Below are positions 42,802-52,728 of a DNA stretch of 64,000 bases, piece by piece. The notes below the pieces were generated by a model that did no database searches, had not been told where the DNA came from, and saw only the letters and a program-made list of their open reading frames with translations. Position numbers and translations under genes: made by a program. The DNA is from an uncultured Erysipelotrichaceae bacterium (GTDB lineage: Bacteria > Bacillota_I > Bacilli_A > RF39 > UBA660). Position 1 is the stretch's first letter; each line of letters begins with the position of its first letter. The stretch spans positions 1 through 64,000 of the forward strand of contig CADBDE010000001.1 in NCBI GenBank assembly GCA_902793375.1, read 5' to 3'.

Positions 42802-44355
42802 TTAATCTTCAAAAAGCTCTTTTGCTTTTTCTTTTAATGAATCTTTCTTTTTTTCTTTATTTGGTTCATTTACATATTTAAATTTGTCTTTATTATTCTT
42901 ATATTCAATAGTATAATTATCCCATTCTCCTTTAGATAAACATACTATTTTATATTTTATTGAAAAAATCTTATTAATTATTTTTTCTACAGTATCAATA
43001 TCACTATTAATCTGATTTGCAATTCCATTTAAATTGGATATTAATATTAAATTTGTATCACTAGCAGCAACTGGTAATACATCAGATGTTAGGATTCTTG
43101 AAATATTTCCATACTTTTCATCAAAAGCTAAATCATTAATCTTTTTCCAATTATTTCTTAATTCAATAACATTATTCTTTTTTGGATTACATAACGTGTT
43201 ACCTACTCTAATGTTTTTAAAATCATTTAATTCATTTTTTTCTTCTATTTTATCATTCAATATATGATATTTTTTATCATCTTTTACATCATTTTGTTCG
43301 ATATTTTGTTCGATATTATTTTTTGTTGTATTATCTTTATTATTTCTAGATATTAGATTATTAATTAAAGTAATTTCAAATATTACATTTGGATTTTCTG
43401 ACCTTTGCATTTTATTAATTGCTTCATCAATTTCTAATATAAGATTGCAGTACATTTTATTGTAATCTTTTGATTTAATCATCTTTGTTCTTAGATAATT
43501 TATTAGACTATTACCAAGTTTTATTAAATCTACGCCTTCATTATAATAGTTATTAATTTGATTTAAAAGATCATCAATTTTATTATTTTCAATTAAATTA
43601 ATAAAATCATTTAATTCATTATCAGAGACATTACCTGATATTTCCTTAATAGTATTATCATCTATTTTATTTGAATATGAATTTGCTTTTTCTAACAATC
43701 CAATAGCATCTCTTAATCCACCATTAGAATTTTTAATTATTTCTTGTATACCTGAGTCATTAATATCTATTTTTTCTTTTTTAGATATTTCAAGTAGTTT
43801 TGTTTTCATTGATACATCATCAATTTTTTTAAATTCTAGAGTTTGGCATCTAGAAATAATAGTTAATGGTACTTTTTGTAATTCAGTAGTTGCCAAAATA
43901 AAAATTGCATGTTCAGGTGGTTCCTCTAATGTTTTTAATAGTGCATTAAAAGCGCCTGTTGATAACATATGTACCTCATCAATTATATATACCTTATATT
44001 TTAATTCTGTTGGTGTAAATGCAATTTTATTTTTCAATTCTCTAATTTCATCAACACCATTATTTGATGCAGCATCTATTTCAATTATATCAGGGCAACC
44101 AGCATTAATTGAATATAAGCAGCTATTACATTTTTCACATGGAATAGTATTATTTAAATTCTCACAATTCACTGTACGAGCAAATATTTTTGCAATTGAT
44201 GTTTTTCCTGTTCCCCTTGGTCCATAAAATAAATATGCATGTGAAATATGATCATTAGATATAGCATTTTTAAGTATTTTTATTGTTACATTTTGTCCAA
44301 CAATTTCATTAAAGTTCTTTGGTCTATATTTTCTATATAATGCCTGATATTTCAT
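42802..44355 (-). CDS. dnaX: DNA polymerase III subunits gamma/tau
   Basis: A 517-residue clamp-loader ATPase. Walker A YGPRGTGKTSIAK (44-56), zinc cysteines 64, 73, 76, 79 and 87 region (CEKCNSCLYSINAGC), IDEVHML Walker B and ISRCQTLEF sensor. The C-terminal tau-like part is lysine- and asparagine-rich and ends SLKEKAKELFED. Ribosome site GGGGGA; a TATAAT element lies at 44387-44392 on the minus strand. Confidence 0.97.
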   Translation of the reverse strand: MKYQALYRKYRPKNFNEIVGQNVTIKILKNAISNDHISHAYLFYGPRGTGKTSIAKIFARTVNCENLNNTIPCEKCNSCLYSINAGCPDIIEIDAASNNGVDEIRELKNKIAFTPTELKYKVYIIDEVHMLSTGAFNALLKTLEEPPEHAIFILATTELQKVPLTIISRCQTLEFKKIDDVSMKTKLLEISKKEKIDINDSGIQEIIKNSNGGLRDAIGLLEKANSYSNKIDDNTIKEISGNVSDNELNDFINLIENNKIDDLLNQINNYYNEGVDLIKLGNSLINYLRTKMIKSKDYNKMYCNLILEIDEAINKMQRSENPNVIFEITLINNLISRNNKDNTTKNNIEQNIEQNDVKDDKKYHILNDKIEEKNELNDFKNIRVGNTLCNPKKNNVIELRNNWKKINDLAFDEKYGNISRILTSDVLPVAASDTNLILISNLNGIANQINSDIDTVEKIINKIFSIKYKIVCLSKGEWDNYTIEYKNNKDKFKYVNEPNKEKKKDSLKEKAKELFED

Positions 44356-44448
44356 AATCTGTCCCCCTTATTGAAGCAACATAAATATTATATCATATTA
44401 ATTATGTTTTTTATTATATTTTTCTAATTAATATTCATATATTTTTTA

Positions 44449-44535
44449 TGTTTCACGTGTAACATACTATTTTTTTTATTAATGTTTCATGTGTAACTAT
44501 TCAAAATTATTTAATATTTTGTTTCACGTGTAACA
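44449..44535. promoter_or_regulatory. Cluster of three parS (ParB/Spo0J) sites
   Basis: Sites at 44449-44464 and 44520-44535 read TGTTACACGTGAAACA on the minus strand, an exact match to the Bacillus parS consensus TGTTNCACGTGAAACA. A third at 44483-44498 has two mismatches (central CATGTG and one end base). Spacing is 34 and 37 bases. ParB loads here and spreads to organise and segregate the origin region. No parA or parB gene is in the window. Confidence 0.88.
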
Positions 44536-44542
44536 AAAGAAT

Positions 44543-44620
44543 ATTTCCCGGGAAATATTTTGATTATTTTTTTTATTATTTTTAAACAAATTATTTCCTG
44601 GGAAATATTTCCCGGGAAAT
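44543..44620. promoter_or_regulatory. Cluster of three Noc-binding sites
   Basis: ATTTCCCGGGAAAT, the perfect Noc-binding palindrome known from Bacillus, at 44543-44556 and 44607-44620. A one-mismatch copy (ATTTCCTGGGAAAT) at 44593-44606 directly abuts the last. They begin 7 bases after the last parS site. Noc uses such sites to tether DNA to the membrane and block division over the nucleoid. No T run follows, so these are not terminators. Confidence 0.85.
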
Positions 44621-44623
44621 AAT

Positions 44624-45046
44624 TTATCTATTTCTTAATTCTATAAACTTGTTTTTTATTAAAATTTCACATTTTTTTATAATTTTATCATCATCTATTT
44701 GATTATATTTATAATTATGGGAAATGTTTTGATTTTTTGCTGCATATACTACTTTTTGAATTTTTGCTTCTTTTATTACTTCTGAACACATATCACATGG
44801 TTCTAATGTTGAATATAAAATACATTCATTTAATCTCCAATTATTAATTTTTTTATTTGCTTTTTCAATTGCAGTTATTTCAGCATGCTTTGTAACTATA
44901 TTATCAGAATCTCTTAAATTGTGAGATTTAGAAAGAATAATATCATTTTTTATAATTACAACGCCTATTGGAATCTCATTCTTTTTATATGCTTTTAATG
45001 CTTCTTTATATGCTATATTCATATAATATCTATCATTTTTAATCAT
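44624..45046 (-). CDS. tadA: tRNA-specific adenosine deaminase
   Basis: Converts A34 to inosine in tRNA-Arg(ACG); 140 residues from ATG 45046. The frame extends back to 45088, but that part lies in the SRP RNA and the ribosome site GAGGTG at 45048-45053 fixes the shorter start. Zinc/catalytic motifs: KHAEITAIE (HAE) and EPCDMCSEVI (PCxxC). The SRP RNA-tadA-dnaX grouping matches Bacillus (tadA-scr-dnaX), although here the RNA lies upstream of tadA. Confidence 0.95.
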   Translation of the reverse strand: MIKNDRYYMNIAYKEALKAYKKNEIPIGVVIIKNDIILSKSHNLRDSDNIVTKHAEITAIEKANKKINNWRLNECILYSTLEPCDMCSEVIKEAKIQKVVYAAKNQNISHNYKYNQIDDDKIIKKCEILIKNKFIELRNR

Positions 45047-45055
45047 AAACACCTC

Positions 45056-45139
45056 AAAAAAAATGATGCACATAAGTACAAATAACATTAAGGCTGCTAC
45101 ATTCCTGTCCTGACCTGGTTCTGCCGTACTTATTGCATC
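45056..45139 (-). ncRNA. ffs: Signal recognition particle RNA, small bacterial type
   Basis: About 80 bases. The conserved domain IV reads GAACCAGGTCAGGACAGGAA then TGTAGCAGCC, with a GGAA tetraloop. The ends pair as GATGCA-ATAAGTAC with GTACTTAT-GTGCATC, giving the single long hairpin of the 4.5S form, followed by eight T (45056-45063). It lacks the Alu-domain extension of the 6S-like SRP RNA of Bacillus. The 3' U run runs straight into the tadA ribosome site. Confidence 0.95.
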
Positions 45140-45145
45140 AATGCA

Positions 45146-45174
45146 ATTATACTATAAAACACCTTAAACTGCAA
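45146..45174 (-). promoter_or_regulatory. SRP RNA promoter
   Basis: -35 TTGCAG (45169-45174), a 17-base spacer and -10 TATAAT (45146-45151) on the minus strand. Transcription should begin near 45139. Confidence 0.75.
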
Positions 45175-45176
45175 AC

Positions 45177-45203
45177 AAAAAAAAGAAGAATTACTCTTCT
45201 TTT
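45177..45203 (-). terminator. gyrA terminator
   Basis: Minus strand AAAGAAG-AGTAATT-CTTCTTT followed by T residues, overlapping the gyrA stop. Confidence 0.75.
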
Positions 45204-47773
45204 TGTTCGATATTTTCTATTTTTTCTGATGTATCTGTATCTTCTGTTTCTTCATCATTTTCTGATTCTTCTTTTTCAATAATTGCTGTTGCAGATACTT
45301 TTTGATTATCTTTCAAATTAATTAACCTTACACCTTGTGTATTTCTACTAAGAGTTGATATTTGTGATATTTCCATTCTTATCGTCATACCACTATCAGT
45401 AATTATAATTAAATCTTCATCTTCATATACAGTTCTTAGAGATACTAATCTACCATTTTTTTCAGTTATATTAAGAGTTTTAACTCCTTTACTTCCTCTA
45501 TGTGTTAATCTATACTCATCAATTGGGGTTTTCTTTCCATAACCATTTTCAGTTACAATTAATACCTCTGCATTATTATCAACAACTTCTGCTCCAACAA
45601 CATTTTCATCTTTACTTAATTCAATTCCTTTTACTCCAGAACTTCCTCTACCCATAATACGAACTTCTGTTTCATTAAATCTAACTAATTTACCATTACT
45701 TGAGCCAATTATAATTTCTTTATTACCATCAGTTTTTCTAACAGCAATTAATTCATCATCCTCTTTTAGAATAATTGCTTTCTTACCATTAGATCTAATA
45801 TTATCAAATTCTTCTCTAGCTGTTCTCTTAATTAATCCTTTTTTTGTAATAAATGTTAGTAATGATTGATCGCTTTCTGCACTAATAGTTACAACAGAAG
45901 TAATTTTTTCTTCTTTTTCAAGTGGTAATAGATTAATTATTGGTAATCCTTTTGCTTGTCTTGAATATTCAGGAATTTCATATCCTTTCATTCTATATAC
46001 TTTACCTAAATTACTAAACATTAGAATGTAATCATGGGTTTTCATAGATACTAATTTTTCTGGGAAATCTTCTTCATTTGTAGACATTCCCTTAATTCCA
46101 ACTCCACCACGATGTTGAGTTTTAAATGTATCATTTGGAACTCTCTTTATATATCCTTTATTTGTTAATGCTATTAAAATATTTTCTACAGGAATTAATG
46201 ATTCATCTTCTATATAATCTATTGCTGTCATATCAATTGATGTTCTTCTATCATCACTATATTTTCCTTTAATTTCAAGCATTTCTTTCTTAATAATATC
46301 TAGTACTTTTTGTTCAGATGCTAAGATAGATTTTAATTCTTCTATTTCTGCAAGTAGTGCTGCAAGTTCTGATTCAATTTTATCTCTTTCTAATCCAGTT
46401 AATCTTCTTAATCTTAACTCTAGAATTGCATCTGTTTGAACTTCAGTAAGGCCAAATCTACTCATTAAGTTTTCTTTTGCTTCAACATCTGTTTCAGCAT
46501 TTCTAATAATTTTAACTACTTCATCAATATTATCAAGTGCTATCTTATAACCTTCTAGTATATGAACTCTTTTTTCATCTTTAGCAAGATCAAATCTAGT
46601 TCTTCTTATAATAACTTCTTTTTGAAAATCAATATATTTAGAAATAATTGATTTTAAACTTAATGTTCTTGGAGTTAATCCATCAAGCATTAATAGAATT
46701 ATTCCATATGATACTTGAAAATTAGTATGTTTATATAAATTATTCAACACAACTTGTGGATTAGCATCTTTCTTAAGAGTAATTGTTATTTTTACTCCAT
46801 CTTTTAAATCTGTATGGTAATCTGCTATTCCATCAATAATCTTATTATGAACAAGTTCTGCTACTTTGTTCTTTAATTCCATTGTATTTACGCCATATGG
46901 TACTTCAGTAATAACTATGTTACTATGAGTTCCATGATCTTCTATTTCTGCTTTACTACGAATAGTTATTGTTCCACGTCCAGTATCGTACGCTTGTTTG
47001 ATACCAGAGTTACCTAAAATAATACCACCTGTTGGAAAATCAGGTCCTTTTATGTATTGCATTAACCCTAAAGTATCAATTTCTGGATTATCAATGTATG
47101 CAACACATCCATCAATAACTTCACCTAAGTTATGAGGAGGAATATTTGTAGCCATACCAACAGCAATTCCCATTGCACCATTTACAAGTACATTTGGAAA
47201 TCTTCCAGGAAGTACCCTTGGTTCTTTTCTTGTAACATCAAAATTATCATCCATATCAACTGTATCTTTATTAATATCTCTTAATAATTCAAGTGATATT
47301 TTTGATAACCTTGATTCGGTATAACGCATGGCAGCTGCTCCATCACCTTCGATATTACCAAAGTTACCATGTCCATCAATTAACATGTATCTTGTATTAA
47401 AATCTTGAGCAAGTCTTACCATTGCTTCATAAATTGAAGAGTCACCATGTGGGTGATAATTACCCATAACTTCTCCAACTGTTTTTGCACTTTTTCTATG
47501 TGGTTTATCTGGAGTATAACCTGATTCATACATTGACCATAAAATACGTCTATGAACTGGTTTTAATCCATCACGTAAATCAGGTAGTGCACGAGAAGCA
47601 ATAACACTCATTGAATATTCAAGAAAAGATGTTTTTACTTCTTCAACAATATTGTTTTCAGCTAAACTATCTCTTTCATGAAAATATCCATCAAAATTAT
47701 TATCTACTTCTACTCTTTCAAGAGACTCATCGAATTCTTCTAATTCATCTTTATTATCATTTTCATTATCCAT
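45191..47773 (-). CDS. gyrA: DNA gyrase subunit A
   Basis: An 860-residue gyrase A. Catalytic tyrosine Tyr151 in [11 protein letters not shown]; quinolone pocket [13 protein letters not shown] with Ser112 and Glu116, the susceptible state. GyrA boxes in the C-terminal beta-pinwheel include QRGGVGIKG-like RGGVGIKGM. Compared with Bacillus GyrA it has an acidic N-terminal extension of about 28 residues and a long Glu/Asp-rich tail (about 35 residues). Starts 14 bases after gyrB with AAGGGAGG. Confidence 0.98.
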   Translation of the reverse strand: MDNENDNKDELEEFDESLERVEVDNNFDGYFHERDSLAENNIVEEVKTSFLEYSMSVIASRALPDLRDGLKPVHRRILWSMYESGYTPDKPHRKSAKTVGEVMGNYHPHGDSSIYEAMVRLAQDFNTRYMLIDGHGNFGNIEGDGAAAMRYTESRLSKISLELLRDINKDTVDMDDNFDVTRKEPRVLPGRFPNVLVNGAMGIAVGMATNIPPHNLGEVIDGCVAYIDNPEIDTLGLMQYIKGPDFPTGGIILGNSGIKQAYDTGRGTITIRSKAEIEDHGTHSNIVITEVPYGVNTMELKNKVAELVHNKIIDGIADYHTDLKDGVKITITLKKDANPQVVLNNLYKHTNFQVSYGIILLMLDGLTPRTLSLKSIISKYIDFQKEVIIRRTRFDLAKDEKRVHILEGYKIALDNIDEVVKIIRNAETDVEAKENLMSRFGLTEVQTDAILELRLRRLTGLERDKIESELAALLAEIEELKSILASEQKVLDIIKKEMLEIKGKYSDDRRTSIDMTAIDYIEDESLIPVENILIALTNKGYIKRVPNDTFKTQHRGGVGIKGMSTNEEDFPEKLVSMKTHDYILMFSNLGKVYRMKGYEIPEYSRQAKGLPIINLLPLEKEEKITSVVTISAESDQSLLTFITKKGLIKRTAREEFDNIRSNGKKAIILKEDDELIAVRKTDGNKEIIIGSSNGKLVRFNETEVRIMGRGSSGVKGIELSKDENVVGAEVVDNNAEVLIVTENGYGKKTPIDEYRLTHRGSKGVKTLNITEKNGRLVSLRTVYEDEDLIIITDSGMTIRMEISQISTLSRNTQGVRLINLKDNQKVSATAIIEKEESENDEETEDTDTSEKIENIEQKEE

Positions 47774-47787
47774 TCAACTTACCTCCC

Positions 47788-49710
47788 TTATATATCTAGA
47801 TTTTGTACATATCCAGCATTTTCTTCAATAAATTTACGTCTAGGCTCTACTTCATCACCCATTAACTTTTCAAATATTGCATCTGCTGCTACACAATCAT
47901 CAACTGTTATTTTTCTTAAAACACGCTTTTCTATGTCCATTGTAGTCTCATTTAACTCTTCAGCGTCCATTTCACCTAAACCTTTCATTCGAGCAATTTC
48001 TGCCCTATTTCTGACGTTTTCAGGTAGTGTTTTTAAATAATCTTCTAATTCTATTTCATTAAGAACATATTTTCTTGTTTTACCATGCATTATTCTAAAT
48101 AATGGTGGTTGAGCTGCATAAACGTGCCCAGCCTCAACTATTGGTTTAAAGAATCTATAGAACAATGTTAATAAAAGTACTCTTATATGGGATCCATCAA
48201 CATCGGCATCGGTCATTATTACAATCTTATCATATCTTAACTTAGATAAATCAAATTCTTCACCAATTCCTGTTCCAAACGCAGTTATAATTGTTCTTAT
48301 TTCTTCATTAGATAATGCTCTATCTAGTCTTGCTTTTTCAACATTTAATATTTTTCCTCTTAATGGAAGTATTGCTTGAGTCATTGAATCTCTTCCTTTT
48401 TTAGCAGAACCACCTGCTGAATCTCCCTCGACTATGAAGATTTCAGAGACTTTTGGATCTTTGCTCTTACAATCTGATAATTTTCCAAAAAAGTTTGTAG
48501 TTGCAAGATCACTTTTTCTTGTTATTTCTCTTGCTTTTCTTGCTGCATTTCTAGCACGACACGCAAGCATCGCTTTACTAACTATTTCTCTTGCGTCATC
48601 TGGATTTTCAAGTAAGAATCTTTCAAAACCTTGTGAAAATACGTTATCAGCAAGTTTTCTTACCTCAGAATTACCTAATCTTCCTTTTGTTTGTCCTTCA
48701 AACTGAGGATTTGGATGCTTACATGAAATAATCATTGTAAGTCCTTCTTTAACATCATCACCAGTTAGTGGTTCATCTTTTTCTTTTAAAATATTATTTT
48801 TTCTAGCATAATTGTTAATAACTCTTGTTAAAGCACGTTTAACTCCTTCTTCATGAGTTCCACCATCATGAGTATTAATATTATTAACAAAAGAATAAAT
48901 ATTTTCGTTATATCCAGTGTTATATTGCATTGCGACTTCGAAGAATACTCCATCCTCTTCACCTTCAAGATGAATTATATCTTCATGCACTGGAGTTTTA
49001 CCACTATTGATAAACCTTACATATTCACTAATTCCACCTTCATAAAGGAATGTTTCACCAGTTGTATCTTCATCATCTCTATCATCCCTTAGATTAATAG
49101 ATAATCCTTTATTTAAGAATGCTAGTTCTCTTGATCTAACCATTAATGTATTATAATCATAAATATCAGAATCAAATATATCAGGATCTGGTTTAAAAGT
49201 AACAGTTGTTCCTGTTCTATTAGGATCACACTCATCTATTACTTTTAATGGTTCTACAGTATGTCCACCATTTTCAAATCTAACAAAATATACTTTTCCA
49301 TTTTTATATACTTTAACTTCTAACCACTTTGATAAAGCATTAACAACACTTGCTCCAACACCATGAAGACCACCAGATACTTTGTATCCTCCTCCACCAA
49401 ATTTACCACCTGCATGAAGTACAGTATATACTGTTTCTACTGTTGATATTCCAGTTTTTGGATGTATTTCTACTGGTATTCCACGTCCATCATCTTTTAC
49501 TGTTATAGAGTTATCTTTATTAATAACAACTTCTATATTGTGACAAAAACCTGCTAAAGCTTCATCTATTGAATTGTCAACAATTTCCCATACTAAATGG
49601 TGAAGTCCTTTCAAGTCTGTTGTACCTATATACATTCCTGGTCTTTTTCTTACTGCTTCTAGTCCTTCTAATACTTGTATTGAAGAAGAATCATAGTTTT
49701 CATTTTCCAT
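47788..49710 (-). CDS. gyrB: DNA gyrase subunit B
   Basis: About 640 residues, starting at [20 protein letters not shown] by analogy with Bacillus GyrB; ATG 49716 and 49731 are in frame alternatives. GHKL ATPase elements [26 protein letters not shown] and [15 protein letters not shown]; Toprim [14 protein letters not shown] and [10 protein letters not shown]. The start region overlaps the end of recF, which terminates in TGA, so the two are coupled. Confidence 0.97.
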   Translation of the reverse strand: MENENYDSSSIQVLEGLEAVRKRPGMYIGTTDLKGLHHLVWEIVDNSIDEALAGFCHNIEVVINKDNSITVKDDGRGIPVEIHPKTGISTVETVYTVLHAGGKFGGGGYKVSGGLHGVGASVVNALSKWLEVKVYKNGKVYFVRFENGGHTVEPLKVIDECDPNRTGTTVTFKPDPDIFDSDIYDYNTLMVRSRELAFLNKGLSINLRDDRDDEDTTGETFLYEGGISEYVRFINSGKTPVHEDIIHLEGEEDGVFFEVAMQYNTGYNENIYSFVNNINTHDGGTHEEGVKRALTRVINNYARKNNILKEKDEPLTGDDVKEGLTMIISCKHPNPQFEGQTKGRLGNSEVRKLADNVFSQGFERFLLENPDDAREIVSKAMLACRARNAARKAREITRKSDLATTNFFGKLSDCKSKDPKVSEIFIVEGDSAGGSAKKGRDSMTQAILPLRGKILNVEKARLDRALSNEEIRTIITAFGTGIGEEFDLSKLRYDKIVIMTDADVDGSHIRVLLLTLFYRFFKPIVEAGHVYAAQPPLFRIMHGKTRKYVLNEIELEDYLKTLPENVRNRAEIARMKGLGEMDAEELNETTMDIEKRVLRKITVDDCVAADAIFEKLMGDEVEPRRKFIEENAGYVQNLDI

Positions 49711-50827
49711 TGTCATCACTTTCCTTTTCAATAATTTTTCCTTTTATTACATTAAATATTTTTGAAGAATCAATAAATTTTTTATTTAATCCTTTAGTAT
49801 CATTTGTTGTTATTATTACTTGGATATCTTCATCAATATATTTAATTAACTTATTTCTTGTTTTTATATCTAATTCACTAAATACATCATCTAAAAGTAT
49901 TATTGGATTACTTCCAGTAATATTTTTAAATATTGGTATTTCAGATAATTTAAGAGATATAATAGCAACTTTTTGTTGTCCTTGTGATCCATATATTTTA
50001 ATATCATCTTCCCCTATTAAAAATTTAATATCATCTCTATGAGGACCATATAAAGTCATACCATTTTCTATTTCTTTATTTAATGAATTTTTGTATTTAT
50101 TTATTAGTTTTTCTTTTAAATATTCTCTATCAAAATTATCAAAATCAATATTTGTTTCATAAATAACTCTAAAATTATTTATTCCTATAATATCCTTATA
50201 TATTTTTGATACATTTTCATTAATTAAATTAATAAAATTATTTCTTTCTTGATAGATATCTATTTCTCTTTCTATCAAATTTTCTGTTAAACTATCTAAA
50301 TATCTATTATCAGTATTTAAATTTCCATAACACATTTTTAAGTAATTATTACGTATTTTTAGTATTTTATTAAATTCATTATATTTTTTTATATAATTTT
50401 TAGATATTTGAGATAATTCTATATTTAAGAAATTTCTTCTTTCTTGAGGTGTACCTTGAAGTATATTTATATCTTCAGGACTTACTAATATTACATTTAA
50501 ATTAGTGATATAATCAGATATTTTATTTACAATATTATTATTAATTTTTACTTTTTTATCATTCTCTGATAATTCAACAGTAAGAGATTTTAAAACACCA
50601 CTATCTCTTATATCCCCTTTTATCTTTAAAGATAAACTATCTTTATTAATAAGATTAGTATCATTGGTTCTATATGATTTAGTAAGTGCTAAAAAATAGA
50701 TACTTTCTAATAGATTTGTTTTTCCTTGGGCATTATCTCCTATAAATATATTAATTTTTTTTGAAAATTCTACTTCTTGTTTTACTAAATTTCTATAATT
50801 CACCAGTTTAATTTTCTTTAAAATCAA
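49700..50827 (-). CDS. recF: DNA replication and repair protein RecF
   Basis: A 375-residue SMC-like ATPase loading RecA at gaps. Walker [18 protein letters not shown] (30-46), ABC signature [18 protein letters not shown] and Walker [14 protein letters not shown]. The only workable start is TTG at 50827; an in-frame TAA lies two codons earlier and there is no ribosome site directly before it. A 9-codon mini-ORF (stop included) with good signals ends on the TTG, implying coupled translation. Confidence 0.96.
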   Translation of the reverse strand: MILKKIKLVNYRNLVKQEVEFSKKINIFIGDNAQGKTNLLESIYFLALTKSYRTNDTNLINKDSLSLKIKGDIRDSGVLKSLTVELSENDKKVKINNNIVNKISDYITNLNVILVSPEDINILQGTPQERRNFLNIELSQISKNYIKKYNEFNKILKIRNNYLKMCYGNLNTDNRYLDSLTENLIEREIDIYQERNNFINLINENVSKIYKDIIGINNFRVIYETNIDFDNFDREYLKEKLINKYKNSLNKEIENGMTLYGPHRDDIKFLIGEDDIKIYGSQGQQKVAIISLKLSEIPIFKNITGSNPIILLDDVFSELDIKTRNKLIKYIDEDIQVIITTNDTKGLNKKFIDSSKIFNVIKGKIIEKESDDNGK

Positions 50828-50850
50828 TTTTTAATACAAAAAATGCCCAT
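50824..50850 (-). CDS. Eight-residue leader ORF overlapping the recF start
   Basis: ATG 50848-50850, preceded by AAGGTGAGAAT, encodes MGIFCIKN and stops at TGA (50824-50826). The TGA shares two bases with the recF TTG start (TTGA). Because recF itself has no ribosome site, this short ORF may deliver ribosomes to it by termination-reinitiation. Confidence 0.5.
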   Translation of the reverse strand: MGIFCIKN

Positions 50851-50930
50851 ATTCTCACCTTAACTATATTTAGTATTCCTATACACACAATATAATTATA
50901 TCACAAAATAAGCCTAAAAACAAAGAAAAA

Positions 50931-50955
50931 GAGATTTTAATCTCTTTTTTTTGCA
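50931..50955 (-). terminator. comK terminator
   Basis: Minus strand AAAGAGAT-TAAA-ATCTCTTT followed by T residues; the TAA stop of comK forms part of the loop. Confidence 0.85.
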
Positions 50956-51398
50956 TTTATTCTCTTAAAAATTATTGATTCAAGTTTAGTAGATCGATAA
51001 ATTTGATTATCTAATGATAATTTTGATATATCAAATGTCATTTTTCTACCATTATTAAATGTTATTTCACTCTTATTATTATCAATTTTTTTTATATCAG
51101 AAATACTATTTAAATTAATCCAGCAGCAATCATCTAATAAAGATGATTTAATTGGAAAAAATATAAGTACACTACTCTCTTCTACTAATATAGGTAATTT
51201 ATAACTACAATTTAGTAATTCTTTAGCAGCCTCTAACCTACCCTTATAACTACTTCCATAATATTTACAGCTTTCATCCATTACTTTGTATGCATCATTA
51301 TTAATAGTATAATCATTATTTTTTTCGATTATTATTGTTTTTCCAACACTTTTAGCTATGATTGCATACGTTTCTTCGTTTATTTCATAATTATTCAT
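50937..51398 (-). CDS. comK: ComK-family competence transcription factor
   Basis: A 153-residue protein with clear ComK family features: YEINEETYAIIAKSV at the start, KVMDESCKYYGSSYKGRLEA, then LPILVEESSVLIFFPIKSS and DDCCWINLNSI. ComK switches on DNA uptake genes by binding A/T-box pairs. The place between dnaN and recF, where Bacillus has the S4-domain yaaA, is unusual. Start after GGGGGATAAT. It has its own terminator, and a 0A-box-like sequence lies just upstream. Confidence 0.88.
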   Translation of the reverse strand: MNNYEINEETYAIIAKSVGKTIIIEKNNDYTINNDAYKVMDESCKYYGSSYKGRLEAAKELLNCSYKLPILVEESSVLIFFPIKSSLLDDCCWINLNSISDIKKIDNNKSEITFNNGRKMTFDISKLSLDNQIYRSTKLESIIFKRINAKKRD

Positions 51399-51439
51399 AT
51401 TATCCCCCTTTGTTTGAGAGATATAATATCAATAATATA

Positions 51440-51460
51440 TATCGAAATTTGTCGAAATAA
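51440..51460. promoter_or_regulatory. Spo0A-box-like tandem in front of comK
   Basis: Plus strand TATCGAAATTTGTCGAAATA: two TCGAAA units exactly ten bases apart (51442 and 51452), the second inside TTTGTCGAAATAA, which fits the 0A-box core TTTGTCGAA. It lies between the dnaN stop side and comK, about 45-60 bases before the comK start. In Bacillus Spo0A binds the comK promoter directly. Confidence 0.5.
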
Positions 51461-51473
51461 GTAAAAAATAGAA

Positions 51474-52604
51474 TTAATATGTTCTAATTGGTACAACTAA
51501 TTGAAGAAGTCCATCATCTTTAGTATTTTTAATAACAATAGGTTTAACTTCTCCTACAAATGACATCTCTATTTCTTCAGTATTTAATGCATTTAATGCC
51601 TCCATCATATATTTTGCACTGAATGCAATTGTTATTTCTTCGTCATTATTCTTAGAAATATTCATTTTCATCTCAGCTTTTCCTTTTTCATTAGAAACAG
51701 ATTTGACTGTTAATAAATTATCTTTAGTTGATAAAGAAACAATATTTTTTTCTTTATCTGTTGTTAAAATACTTGCTTGTTCTATTACATTATATAATTC
51801 TTGAAGATTTGCTTTAATAATTAAATTAAATTCTTCTGGAATTGATTTAGCTGTTGGTGGATAATTTCCACTAATTAATCTAGATTGAAATAATAAATCT
51901 TCATTTTCAAATAATATTTTATTATTAAATACATGTATTTTTATTTCTTTAGAACTACTATCAAGAATTCTAGAAAATTCAATTATATTTTTTCCAGGAA
52001 TAATAATATTATAATTTTCTTCAACAGATTGTGCTAATCTTATATTTTTTCTTGCTAATCTATAAGAATCTGTAGCAATACACTCTAATATATCTCCATT
52101 AATTTTAAAACTAATTCCAGTTAGTACTGGACGAGCTTCATCATTTGATGTTGCAAAAGCAGTTTCTTTAACAATATCTAATAAACTAGATGTATCAATA
52201 ATAATTGATTTTTCACTTTTTTCAAGATTAACATTTGGATAATCATTTTTATTAATAACATTTAAATCATATTTAATTCTTTCATCATCAGTATATATTA
52301 ATACCTTAGCATCGTCTACTACTTCTAAATTTATATTTTCATCAGGAATTACTCTAACTATTTCTAAAATATCTTTACCTTGAAGTATTACTACTCCTTC
52401 ATTATCAATTTCCATATTCTTTTTTTCAACTTTAACAAACTTTTGAATAGTAATATCATTATTTGATGCTGTTAATAATAATCCTTTCTTTGTTAAATCA
52501 AATTTAATACCTGCAAGTGTTGGAATTAAATTTTTAGTTGATATTGCTTTTGATACCTTATTTAAGTTCTCCATTAAAACATTTTTCTTAATTTTTAATT
52601 TCAT
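51474..52604 (-). CDS. dnaN: DNA polymerase III beta sliding clamp
   Basis: A 376-residue clamp with three similar domains, beginning MKLKIKKNVLMENLNKVSKA. Family elements LTGISFKINGDILECIATDS and LVVPIRTY at the C-terminus (partner-binding groove) are intact. Ribosome site GAAAGAGGTAATAAAT. Preceded by dnaA and separated from it by the downstream origin region. Confidence 0.98.
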   Translation of the reverse strand: MKLKIKKNVLMENLNKVSKAISTKNLIPTLAGIKFDLTKKGLLLTASNNDITIQKFVKVEKKNMEIDNEGVVILQGKDILEIVRVIPDENINLEVVDDAKVLIYTDDERIKYDLNVINKNDYPNVNLEKSEKSIIIDTSSLLDIVKETAFATSNDEARPVLTGISFKINGDILECIATDSYRLARKNIRLAQSVEENYNIIIPGKNIIEFSRILDSSSKEIKIHVFNNKILFENEDLLFQSRLISGNYPPTAKSIPEEFNLIIKANLQELYNVIEQASILTTDKEKNIVSLSTKDNLLTVKSVSNEKGKAEMKMNISKNNDEEITIAFSAKYMMEALNALNTEEIEMSFVGEVKPIVIKNTKDDGLLQLVVPIRTY

Positions 52605-52728
52605 ATTTATTACCTCTTTCTTTTATATATTTTTATTATTTTACTGTGGATATTGTTTATAAATCATTATTTTCTTATTTTATAACGATTTTATTAAATT
52701 TTTTATTAACATACTTGTTGATAAAGTG
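52605..52728. other. oriC, dnaA-dnaN intergenic part
   Basis: A 124-base, almost pure A/T spacer. DnaA-box-like 9-mers on the minus strand: ATATCCACA (52645-52653) and TTATCAACA (52716-52724), each one or two mismatches from TTATCCACA. Together with the upstream cluster this gives the bipartite origin layout of Bacillus. T-rich runs around 52655-52710 may be the unwinding element. Confidence 0.6.

Noticed and set aside
44449-44620. Reading the palindromes between dnaX and tadA as terminators or a mobile-element end
   Set aside because: None is followed by a T run in the direction of tadA transcription in the needed place, and the two motif types match the parS and Noc consensus sequences exactly.
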